DNA of 64,000 nt, from positions 224,325,654 to 224,389,653 of the forward strand of contig JAHLJT010000631.1 in the NCBI GenBank assembly GCA_031308135.1. The letters are read 5' to 3'. Under the pieces are notes generated by a model. That model did not search any database. It was not told the DNA's origin and saw nothing but the letters and a program-made list of their open reading frames with translations. Both the position numbers and the translations under genes were made by a program. Shown here one piece after another: positions 44,401 through 53,144 of the stretch. How positions within the stretch are numbered: position 1 is the first letter of the stretch; every line of letters starts with the position of its first letter. Source of the DNA: Acheta domesticus. Its lineage: Eukaryota; Arthropoda; Insecta; Orthoptera; Gryllidae.

Positions 44401-47400
44401 TTCTCAATTTTTTCTGTCCCCAATAATATTGAAATATGACCTTCAGAATATCATAGAAGAGTAACACTTAGTCCTACATCTATATTTTCATTAAACATTT
44501 TGAGCTGTTCTTGAGAAAAGGTTTTGAGCGTTTCTGAAAATACGCAATTTGAGCTCATTTTCACAAAAAAACTTAAGTTTCACATAAGAAATAATCTGAG
44601 ACACCTTTACACACAATTACCATAATGAATAAAAATTCGCATAATGTAAAATATTATCGACCCGAGATGTATTTAAAAAAATATTTTGTGTAACTGAAAA
44701 AAAGCTTACATCAAAATGGAAGTGATCTTATTTTATTGATTGAATTTAGCGCTATCGTCACAAACATTAGAGTTTGAACAATCTTTACCAAACTTTGCCT
44801 CGCCACTGCGAAAATATTTAAGAAGAGTCTGTAAATTCAGGAAGTTATTTTTCTGGTATCAATGCCACAAACGCATCCTTCAGTTTGATTTTATTTTCAC
44901 AAATTTCTTGAAGACCCGCTTTAAATATGCCTTTTTTATAACAAAATATTTTGAAAAAAAGTAAAGTTGTGATTAATGCAGTATGAACTACCTCCAGATT
45001 CTTCATGAAGATACAGGAAATATATTGTTCTCTTCACCCAATATTGAGATGGTTTTGGGACTTCTCTATGTGGGAGCCAGACATAAAACAGCTGAAGAGA
45101 TTCTCTGTGGATTGGAATTGCCTAATGATATCAATGTAATAAAAAGTGGATATAATGCTGTATCATCCAGCTTGAGGGTAATTTAATCTAAATATGAACT
45201 GATATGAATAATTTAATTACTAATTTATTTTTCTTAATGATGAGAAAAATAGACCATTTTCTATTCTACTTACTCTGTCTGTTCTATTTGCTGTCACTTC
45301 TCTTCCACCCTGACATTTACTTCTCCAGTGTTTCTTGTTCTCATTTCCTATCTTCCTTGGCTTTTTACATATTTCCTACTCTCTTCCTTGCAACCACCTA
45401 CCTAACTTCACTCCTATTTTTCTTTCCCATCTCTCTCAGCAAGTCAAAATTCTCATTCTGAAAATTCGTAACTACGTGTGAGTTACTTTCCCATTTTCAC
45501 TTCTGAATGTTAAGTGGTTAAGACATCCCCAAGATTTAGAATCACATAATAGTAATAATAGGAATAATAAAATAAATATTGCTGTGTTAACTACATAACA
45601 TACAAAGGGCTAGTGAATAACATTTTGCCTTATTTTGACAAAACAAAGATCTACTACACATTTCTCAACCTTCCATTTGTTATCTCTAAATAGTATTAAG
45701 ACTTGACAATAGATGAGAAAGTAATACAGTGAAGTTTGTTGTAGATTTCTTATATTGATTGTAGTAAGGAGATATGACTTTTTTAATAAAACTCAATTTT
45801 GATCTGAAGTAGCGTAGGAATCTTTTATACCCGAGATTTTCTTATAATATAAAAAATAATTTATTATTGAAACCTCCAACTCTCAAAAAATTATGTCCCT
45901 CTGTTGAAAGACTTTGACTGTTATTTAGACTGATAGTATTTTTCATTGTTGATTACTTTCAAATGAGAGAACAAAAAAATTGATATTAATCAATCAAGTG
46001 AATGTACCTGAAATGTTATTAAAAAAGAAATACATGAAGCGAACTCGTTTAGAACTTAAATATTACTGTTGTAACACAATATTTAGTAAAAGATGTTTCT
46101 TTAATATGAGTTTAAGACCCAGCAAATTTACACAAATGATTCACATATTATTTTTAAAATTGATCAATGTAATATAAGTAAATTATGTATCAAAATTTTT
46201 CTTTTAGAATATGAATATCACCGTTTTAGAAATTGCTAATAAATTATACATTGAAAAAACATTCCCTGTAGAAAAGGAACTGTCTCTTGTTGCTGAGAAA
46301 ACATTTATGACTTCTGCTGAAAATGTTGACTTTCTGGAAAACCCAGAAGAGTTGCATGTGGCTATGAATTCTTGGATTGCGAAAGAAACCAATGCAAAGA
46401 TTAAAAATTTGTTTTCTGAAAGTAAGTTTGAACTTTTCCAAAGTTTGAAATAAGCACGTAAGTTGCATATTTATATAGTATTTATTTAAACTTTTTTTAC
46501 TTTCCTTTTGATAGGGTCAGAATCAACATTTTAAAAAATCAATTTTTCTTAATCAATTTTTCTGCTAATAAAATTTTAACATTATTTGTATATCATTAGA
46601 TGATGCAACTCCTGTTTCAAGAATGGTGTTGATTAATGCAGTATATTTCAAGGGGAAATGGAAAACTCCATTTAATGTCTCTAATACTTGCAAAGAACCT
46701 TTTTATGTATCATCTACTGAATCACTACAAGTTGATATGATGCATATAAAAGAAACATTTAGATACCTGCCTCTGGATGAACTAAATGCACAATTGTTGG
46801 TTATGCCATACGTGGTGAATATTATAAAATTCTCGGTAGTTTAGATCTCTTTCAAAGTAGAAATGGTAATAGACTGAAGATTATCACATTTAGACAATTA
46901 AATAAGATCAATGACATTGGATATTCAACTTTGATTTTTCAGGGTGACAAGATGTGTATGGTGATCTTACTGCCAAATGAAATAGATGGTCTACATGAAA
47001 TGGAGAATAAATTAAATTGTGTTAGAATTGCTCAACTTCTCGATTCTGCGTACATTCAGCAAGTAGATGTGTCATTACCTCGATTTAAAGTCGAGAGAAC
47101 TATAGATTTGCAAAACCTCCTTCAAAGAGTGAGGTTTTATTCATTCATTATTTGCAACTATATAATTAGTCAATGGTGATTACGTACCATTTTTGACAAT
47201 ATTATTTTCTTCACAGTTGGGAATAAATTCTATATTTGATCGTGAAACAGCAGATTTCGCTAATATTTCCAAGGAGAGAGGTCTCTTCGTCAGTAAAGCA
47301 CTTCAGAAGGCGTTCATTGAAGTTAGCGAAGAAGGCAGTGACGCACCGAAAGCTACTTGTAAGTAAGATTTTTGCAAACATGAATACCTTCATTCTTTTT

Positions 47401-49577
47401 TTATTTAGTAAGACATCAATAATAAATGTTAAACTGACGCTCATGAAACTTACGTGAAAGACATTATATAAGAAACATGGTTAGATTGAAGTCCTTTAAA
47501 TCATTAAAAAACCTACCTTAAATATTCTCACGCTTATTAAATTATCATAATATTTCACAATGATCCTTTTTTAGTATGCCTTACAAATATGTTTCTCGAC
47601 TTCCAATATAGTTTCATATACTTATATATTATCTTATTTAACATGTACTATGAAAGATATTTAAGTTTCGTACGTTAACACTCTCTGTTCCTAGGTATCT
47701 CTAGCAGTGGTGGCACGTGCTTAGTTTGCACAATCCCCAGATATCCCCAAAAAATCATATAATATTTTAGAAATATACATTTTCCTTTTAATGAATTCAA
47801 TATTCAAAATACAAGTATTACATCAATATCGATGTATATGAAATCATTTTGAAATCACAAAACACCCATTTACCGCTCTCTCCGCAGTGTGGTGCTCTCC
47901 CAGGTATTGCGCCATGTCACGCTCTTGGCTCTATTACTGCATTTACTCTTAGACCTCAACATAGGGCCTTCGGTGCCGCAACCAAGTGAGGAGTCTTGTC
48001 GCTGTGCGGCGTCCGAGGGGAATACCAATGTTCTGTCTTCGTGTGACTGTAGCTGCAAACAAACTTTACGAATTTCGCAAGTTGTTGAAAGTACACAAGA
48101 TCAATTAATTCTTGACGATATTGAATGCATTATTTATGATACTTCATCGTTTGGAGAATTTATCATTTGATATCAGGTTTGCTGATTCAAAATGTACATT
48201 TGATAAGTTAACATTAGCAGTTCTGGAGGAAGTCCATTTCTGTGTCTCGGTGTGTGCTTCTACGCGGCCTCGCGGCATCCACTCGACAAGCAGTTTGTAA
48301 GCGTTGTTGAAAATACGAATGTGTAGAAGATTTTCCATTGTTGCAATATACCAGGATAGTGAAGATTTAGAAATAAAATAATTTTGTTTCTATAAAACGT
48401 GTTAGTACTTGTTGCTTAGTGCTAGAGTACGCTCACCGTATTTTCAAACAGTATTATTATTATTATTATTATTATTCCATTACATCACGACTAAAGATCT
48501 TATGAGTCGGCTGAATATAAAATCTACTCCAGGTTGCAACCAGCTACCTAAGGAGCAGATTCGGTGACTATCAGAGCCTCTACAATACTTGACGCAAAAT
48601 GTGGGCTGTTCCAAATAAAGCAATTTCTTGCACTTCCCAGTCTTTTGAATTACCTGGGAGTTTAGACAAGTTCTTACTCAAATTTTGCGGAACAAATCCC
48701 AGAGCTCCGATAACTATCGGGACGACCTGTGCTTTTACGCCCCACATTCGGCTGATCTCGATTTCCAAACTCTTGTATTTAAGACGTTTCTCTGCCTCCT
48801 TGGTAACGACGTTTTGATCGCAAGGTACAGCAACATCGATAAGTAAACACGATTTTTTCGCCAAATCCCGGATAACTATATCCGGTTTGTTTGCCGCTAT
48901 CGTGCGATCAGTTTGAATTTGTTGGTCGTACAATATCGTACACAATCCAACAGACGTCACCGGTTTCGGTGAGTGTTCGTACCACTTGGGGCATGTGTTT
49001 GGAACTTCGAGGGCGGTACAGATCTGCCAGTGGAGGTAGCTACACACCCTGTCATGTCTTTTAAGATATTCTGTCTTTGCTAGGATTGGACAAGCTGAGA
49101 CAATATGATCAATGGTTTCTACTTGCTCCTGGCAAATGCGGCATTTGTCATCTTGGGAAATTTTGAGAACCGCTTTATCATAATGTCGTGTTCTCAAGGC
49201 CTGATCTTGGGCAGCTATTACAAGTGCTTCCGATTCTGGCTTCATCCTTCCCCTTTTAAGCCACATAAATGATTGATCTTTATTGATCTGCACCTTGTCC
49301 ATTCTTTTTAGGTATTGTCCGTGGAGTGGTTTGTCTCTCCACGATTTCTTTAACATTTTTTGTGTCTCACACTTCATGTTTAGCAGCATCAGAAGTTCAG
49401 TGTCTGTGTTATTCGACGTATCTTGCCTAGTTTTCTTCGCAATGTTTCTTGCTACACTAACAATGCCTCTGTTTCCCATTCTTCGGTCAGATTTCATGAC
49501 CTGCCTCATTAGAGGGTCGTCTTGATGGCTGACTACATAATTACATAATACATAATTACATAATTACATAATTACTA

Positions 49578-49629
<52 letters not shown>

Positions 49630-51375
49630 GCTCCATATCACGACTACAGATGTTATGAGTCGGCTGAGTATAAAATATACTCAGGTTGCAACCAGCTACC
49701 TAAGGAGCAGATCTATTGTCGGTGCCTCTACAATACTTTGCGCAAAATGTGGGCTGTTCCAAATAAAGCGATTTCTTGCGACTTCCCAGTATTTTGAATT
49801 ACCAGAGAGTTTAGACAAGTTTTTACTCAAATTTGCGGAACAATTCCCAGAGCTCCGATAACTATCGATACGACCTGTGCTTTTACGCCCCACATTCGGC
49901 TGATCTCAATTTCCAAACTCTTGTATTTAAGACGTTTCTCTACCTCCTTGATTAGGAGGTTTTGATCGCAACTCACAACAACATATACAAGTGGACACGT
50001 TTTTTCCCGCAAATCCAGGACACCAATATCCGGTTTGTTTGCCGCTATCGTGCGATCAGTTTGAATTTGTTGGTTGTACAATACCGAACACAGTCCAACA
50101 GACGTCGCCAGTTTTGGTGAGTGTTCATACCACTTGGGGCATGTGTTCGGAACTTCGAGGGTGATACAGATCTGCCAGTGAAGGTAACTACACACCGTAT
50201 CGTGTATTTTCAAGCATTCGGTCTTTGCCATAATTGAACTAGCTAAGACGATGTGATCAATGTTTTCTACTTGTTCCTACCAAATGCAGCATTTATCATC
50301 TTGGGAAATTTTGTGAACGGTTTTATTATAATGTCTCAACGCCTGATCCTGAGCAGGTATTAGAACTGCTTCCGATTCTGGCATCATTTTTCCTCTTTGG
50401 AGCCACATAAATGATTGATCTTTATTGATCTGCACCTTGTCCATTTTGTTAGGTACTGTCGATGGAGTGGTTTGTCTCTCCACAACTTTAACATTTTTTG
50501 TGCCTCACATTTCATGTTTAGTAGCATCGGAAGTTCAGTGGCTGTTGTTATTATTATTATTAAATAACAATCAGAAAAAGAAAAGATGGAACATCGTTTC
50601 ATTCTAATGTAACGCGTTTGATATAAATCATGTTATTAGCCAGAACGTGTAGGCCTAGTGTCACTCTTACCTTAACTTTCAAACGCGAGATCAACATCAG
50701 TAAATATTAAAAACATTAGTATATAATCTATTTTCATTTATAATAACCTTAGGAATTCAAAAATACTACATTGGAGAGACTATTACTAATTTGGGGCAAC
50801 TTCAGAATAAAAGGGAAATTGGTAAAATTTTGAAATCACTTAGCTCTGTTACTACCTCCTTGAGGGAAATAATTTATAAATTAAATTTGTAGAGAATTGT
50901 ACAACCGTTAAAATTGAACAGAACTATTTTTGTGATAAGATCAACCATTAAAAAGTTATTACGCAAAATCCAACAAATCCTGGATTTTTTTTTGTTTTGT
51001 TTTTTTAGCTACCAAAACTTCTCTCGAAGTATTTCGAGGGGCAAAGCATCATCGTTTCATAATATACTTATGTTTAATAGTATATATTCCCCTATCAATT
51101 TTTGATGTACGATAAAACTGTGAATGATTCTAGAGATATTGAATTAACGTCATTGGATACGTATCTTTTTATGTTGACTTTACATGAATGTTGTGATTTA
51201 TACCAAAACGATGTAATTTTTTTCAGTTCAAACAAAAACGGAATGCATCGAGACCCCATCAAAGCAAATATTCAAAGTTGATCATCCATTTATATTTTAT
51301 CTTGTAAATACTGAAACAAATTGTGCCCTCTTCCAAGGTCGGATCTCATTGTTCCAGGTATTGTCATTTCTTTAA
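41415..51375 (+). CDS. Serpin (serine protease inhibitor), seven-exon complete gene
   Basis: Seven exons splice in consistent phase: 41415-41489, 44998-45177, 46208-46421, 46600-46814, 46943-47128, 47217-47358, 51227-51375. They give 386 residues, the normal serpin size. Helix A (NFGLKLYNILHED) leads to 'NILFSSPN', then 'LLYVGARHKTAEEI', 'INAVYFKGKWKTPF' (breach/shutter strand), 'MCMVILLPNE', the hinge EVSEEGSDAPKAT, 'VDHPFIFYLV' and 'LFQGRI'. Serpins trap proteases by inserting the cleaved reactive loop into beta-sheet A. The start is the first Met after an in-frame stop and there is no signal peptide, suggesting an intracellular form, unless an unseen alternative first exon adds one. The P1 region reads TKTECIET, with Cys or the preceding Glu as the likely P1. 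Pro and Lys at P11-P10 are unusual for the hinge, so inhibitory activity is uncertain. Confidence 0.92.
42400..42545 (+). repeat. SINE-C 3' fragment in serpin intron 1
   Basis: 'acgggactaataaccttagc' then 'aattgacgg' and an 'acaatcaatcaaaac' tail match the SINE-C 3' end. The upstream part is diverged. The rest of intron 1 (41490-44997) contains no recognised exon. Confidence 0.5.
43774..44095. mobile_element. Inverted-repeat element in serpin intron 1
   Basis: The ends 'ttggctgtc...' and '...acagccaa' are inverted. Inside, 'cacagatgccaacgttt' then 'gccgtcat' is mirrored by 'atgacggcc' then 'aaaacgttggcatctgtg'. The interior is GC-richer and has a plus-strand frame without recognised motifs. 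It is probably a MITE-like element; the target duplication was not identified. Confidence 0.65.
44380..44720. repeat. AT-rich dispersed repeat in serpin intron 1
   Basis: 'ctgaaaatacgcaatttgag' then 'ctcattttcaca' and 'aatctgagacacc' match modules of the 1-1060 repeat. It lies about 280 bp upstream of serpin exon 2. Confidence 0.5.
44998..45177 (+). CDS. Serpin exon 2
   Basis: The acceptor 'aactacctccag' is preferred over 'taatgcag' at 44977-44981, because only it keeps phase 0 with exon 1 and gives an uninterrupted helix A. It encodes ILHEDTGNILFSSPNIEMVL and LLYVGARHKTAEEI, the classic serpin 'SP.si...L..l..GA...Ta' segment, and ends SSSLR before 'gtaatt'. Confidence 0.9.
46208..46421 (+). 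CDS. Serpin exon 3
   Basis: The acceptor is 'ttcttttag'. It encodes ITVLEIANKLYIEKTFPVEK, VDFLENPEELH and MNSWIAKETNAKIKNLF, matching 'ANkly', 'vdF' and 'iN.wv...T...I..l'. The donor is 'gaaa|gtaagt', leaving one base of an Asn codon completed by exon 4. Confidence 0.9.
46600..46814 (+). CDS. Serpin exon 4 (core strand region)
   Basis: It encodes DATPVSRMVLINAVYFKGKW, KEPFYVSSTESLQVDMMH and AQLLVMPYV. 'INAVYFKGKW' is the most conserved serpin block (strand 3A/breach). The donor at 46815 is 'gtg|gtgaat'. Confidence 0.9.
46943..47128 (+). CDS. Serpin exon 5
   Basis: After 'gatttttcag' it encodes GDKMCMVILLPNEIDGLHEM, VDVSLPRFKVERTIDLQNLL and QR, corresponding to 'PY.gd..sM.i.LP' (completed from exon 4) and 'lPrFk.e...dL...L'. 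The donor is 'aga|gtgagg'. Confidence 0.9.
47217..47358 (+). CDS. Serpin exon 6 (hinge)
   Basis: It encodes LGINSIFDRETADFANISKE, RGLFVSKALQKAFIEVSEEG and SDAPKAT, and ends 'gctactt|gtaagt'. The exon carries the loop hinge (P17 Glu-P16 Glu-P15 Gly-P14 Ser). P12 is Ala but P11 Pro and P10 Lys depart from the small-residue rule of inhibitory serpins. Confidence 0.9.
48452..48477. repeat. (ATT)n microsatellite, left of LINE copy 1
   Basis: An ATT trinucleotide run directly abuts the 3' end of the LINE fragment at 48478. Confidence 0.9.
48478..49527 (-). mobile_element. R4/Dong-like LINE, 5'-truncated copy 1
   Basis: The element is on the minus strand and keeps only the carboxy-terminal coding region and 3' UTR. 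Both sides are bounded by ATT-type microsatellites. Insertion into TAA/TTA repeats is the known preference of Dong (R4 clade) elements, and the encoded zinc knuckle plus restriction-like endonuclease agrees. It lies within the last serpin intron, antisense to the gene. Confidence 0.75.
48580..49509 (-). CDS. LINE ORF C-terminus: CCHC and restriction-like endonuclease
   Basis: The frame of 309 residues is uninterrupted. A CRICQEQVETIDHIVSACPI motif (Cys-Cys-His-Cys) is followed by LAKTEYLKRHDRVCSYLHW and KWYEHSP. 'TDRTIAANKPDIVIRDL' then 'SCLLIDVAVP' has the PD...D pattern of the restriction-like endonuclease that some early-branching non-LTR elements carry after the RT. The RT itself is missing, so the product cannot mobilise. 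It keeps an open frame while copy 2 next to it has lost it. Confidence 0.75.
   Translation of the reverse strand: MRQVMKSDRRMGNRGIVSVARNIAKKTRQDTSNNTDTELLMLLNMKCETQKMLKKSWRDKPLHGQYLKRMDKVQINKDQSFMWLKRGRMKPESEALVIAAQDQALRTRHYDKAVLKISQDDKCRICQEQVETIDHIVSACPILAKTEYLKRHDRVCSYLHWQICTALEVPNTCPKWYEHSPKPVTSVGLCTILYDQQIQTDRTIAANKPDIVIRDLAKKSCLLIDVAVPCDQNVVTKEAEKRLKYKSLEIEISRMWGVKAQVVPIVIGALGFVPQNLSKNLSKLPGNSKDWEVQEIALFGTAHILRQVL
49579..49629. repeat. (ATT)n microsatellite between the two LINE copies
   Basis: An ATT run of about 50 bases, preceded by 'cataattacataattacata' repeats (49534-49577). It separates the truncated 5' end of copy 1 from the 3' end of copy 2. Confidence 0.9.
49630..50546 (-). 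mobile_element. R4/Dong-like LINE, 5'-truncated copy 2 (decayed)
   Basis: The 3' end ('tcacgactacagatgttatg', 'agtcggctgagtataaaata') matches copy 1. The coding part survives as pieces: 50231-49827 (HDTVCSYLHWQICITLEVPN ... ANKPDIGVLDLREKTCPLVY) and 50483-50277. One Cys of the knuckle region and the frame are lost ('ccaaatgcagcatttatcat'). The 5' break is about 120 bp shorter than in copy 1 and ends at a (TTA)n run at 50547-50562. Confidence 0.75.
50563..51226. other. Remainder of the last serpin intron
   Basis: AT-rich. I saw no second reactive-loop-like exon (no DHPF-type motif) here or in 47360-48450. A plus-strand frame at 47889-48170 (starts MVLSQVLRHVTLLALLLHLL) has a hydrophobic start, but no family or splice support was recognised. 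Confidence 0.35.
51227..51375 (+). CDS. Serpin exon 7 (reactive-centre loop and C-terminus)
   Basis: The acceptor is 'aatttttttcag'. With the base left by exon 6 it reads FQTKTECIETPSKQIFKVDH, then PFIFYLVNTETNCALFQGRI, SLFQVLSFL and stop. It contains the scissile-bond region and the conserved 'DHPF.F' and 'lF.Gri' C-terminal motifs. The stop follows the normal serpin end by a few residues. Confidence 0.9.
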
Positions 51376-51410
51376 TTAATTAAATTATTCCACTTTCAGT
51401 ATCCTCTGAT

Positions 51411-51416
51411 AATAAA
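51411..51416 (+). terminator. Polyadenylation signal of the serpin
   Basis: 'aataaa' lies 36 bp after the serpin stop codon, a typical compact 3' UTR position. Confidence 0.55.
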
Positions 51417-51492
51417 GTTTCAATTAGAAATTATTGAATTACAGAGCACTAAAATTAATGATCCAAACTACTACCAGAATAGTTAATATAAG

Positions 51493-51860
51493 GTTTGTTC
51501 CAAAAGTAATCAAACAATTTCAGTAACAAAAATTTGGCGATCTTCCTACATGTCTTAATACTCTTCAAAAATAGACCCCTTTGTACACCAACACAGCACT
51601 TCTGGCGATGCTGTCACTCTTGGGAAGCCTTCTGGAACTCTGCAGTTTTCCCCTTCGCCTTTGGAGATGTTTCATCGCTGACGTGTGGCTGAGAAAGTGG
51701 AGGAAGTGTGGGAAAGCGACAATTATTGGACTGTGTGGTGGCTGGGACACCGTTACTGTGCTGTGTCGAGCAAAAGTTACTCCTAAACAAGAAGCGCAAT
51801 GTAGCACGATGCGTTGTCATGATGGAGCTTCGAGAAACCGAGATGGCTGGGCGAGTGTCG
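51493..51860 (-). pseudogene. mariner-like transposase remnant
   Basis: The outer end 'ggtttgttccaaaagtaatc' resembles mariner TIRs. On the minus strand, broken frames read like the mariner catalytic region: a 'HHDNAS'-like segment from 'tgttgtcatgatggagct' reversed, 'VSQPPHSPIIVAFP' in place of the usual PPYSPDLAP, and an end such as 'VLVYKGVYF'. Only the C-terminal third is visible. It starts about 118 bp downstream of the serpin stop. Confidence 0.5.
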
Positions 51861-51889
51861 ATGTAGAGTCGCCTCGCATGTAGAGTAAT

Positions 51890-52595
51890 CAATAGGGAGC
51901 GGATTTCTATGATTTTGCATATTTTTGTCCGTTGCTTCAGAGCATGGTTAAGAGAAATTTCTTGACCTTTGGTTAGTATTAGATGCCATGTAGGCTAACA
52001 TGATTGTGCATATTTATGCATATTTGGCCGAGTTTACCTGTTGGCGCATATTCGTGTAGTTATAGGTGCATAGTTTGCATATTTCGTTAAAATAGAGGCT
52101 TATCTCTAAAACGTTTGATCTTTTAAAATAATCTATAAGTGAGTGTTCATTGATTAGAACGAGCTTGTAACTGCGTTTGTTTTCTATTCTATAGATGATA
52201 AAATATTAGTGCAAATGCAGCTTATTTCTTGATATATTTCTTAAACGAGGTAGAAGAAATTTAACAATACATACAATGCACTTAACTAAGGTGAATATTT
52301 ACTTCAATTTTCTTCCGCGAAGTAAGGTAGATTGTATTATATTTGCACAAAAATATATATTTTTAATTCAATCGTGATTCTCCTGAATCTTATCGGTTGT
52401 AGAGGAAATGAAATATGGTTAATTTTTATTTCATATTGGTGTGCATATTTCAAAATTTTTAGGAAATAAATGTATAGTTTTAATAGAATATTTGAAGATT
52501 TTTTATGTCATGAAAATCCTCCCACTAGTAATCAAATTCACAGTCTGCACTTCTGGCACCAACTTCCTGTGAGTCACCAGAGTCGTCGTCTTCAA
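51890..52595. other. AT-rich region without a recognised gene
   Basis: 'tttgcatatttttgtccgt', 'gtgcatatttatgcatattt' and related 'gcatatt' phrases recur between 51915 and 52090, and once more near 52441, suggesting a degraded repeat. No coding signal was seen. Confidence 0.35.
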
Positions 52596-52596
52596 C

Positions 52597-53140
52597 AAAC
52601 TCTTCCTGATTGATTGATGGATTGTTTCCGGGCGCGTCAACGGATGAGATCATTATTCCCGTAAGTGTCGTGTATGCTTATCACGGGAGGTGCAGTACTC
52701 TTTTCCTGCTGGAGATTCGGCGCCGCCTTACAAGTAGGTTGGCGGGGTTTTCCGTATCCCAAGAACATATCCCCAGTGAGGCACCATCCCAGCCGGGACG
52801 GGCCCTAGGCTCACGACTTATGTGGAAGTGTAGTATAGTGCACGTGCAAGTGTGTGTAAGTAAGGGTGAGGGGAGGACCAGGAAGAGGAGGGACAGAGCG
52901 CGCGCGGTCGGTGTCTCGTTTGTTAGGATACTGCTCTGGCTTTCGCCTTTCAGAGAAACCACGGAAAACTACCGATCAGTGCAGCCGGCCGTTAGACTTC
53001 TCCTTCAGACAGGGATTGAATTCGACATAGCTAACTAGTGTTGAAAATCCTGTTACCGTCGGGAGTCGAACCTAGAACCTCCCGGTCAGTGGCTCTGGAG
53101 TGACATCAGTTAGTACCCTGATCCACCTCAGCCGGTAAAC
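52597..53140 (-). repeat. SINE-C, near-complete reference copy
   Basis: Reading the minus strand: the tRNA-like head has an A box around 'ggctgaggtggatcagggta' and a B box 'ggttcgactcccgacggtaa'. Then come 'gtcgaattcaatccctgtct', 'cggtagttttccgtggtttc', 'gaccgcgcgcgctctgtccc', 'cctcacccttacttacacac', 'ggcccgtcccggctgggatg' and 'cgcgcccggaaacaatcc'. It ends in a (CAAT)n tail. At about 540 bp it is long for a tRNA-derived SINE. Plus-strand frames over it are shadows. Confidence 0.8.
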
Positions 53141-53144
53141 TCTT

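Noticed and set aside
44977..44997. Serpin exon 2 starting at the Met at 44983 or at the 'gcag' acceptor
   Set aside because: Neither keeps phase with exon 1. The acceptor at 44996-44997 restores LKLYN-ILHED, the conserved helix A.
52610..53038. 142-residue plus-strand frame
   Set aside because: It lies entirely within the SINE-C copy and is antisense to it; similar frames appear over other copies.
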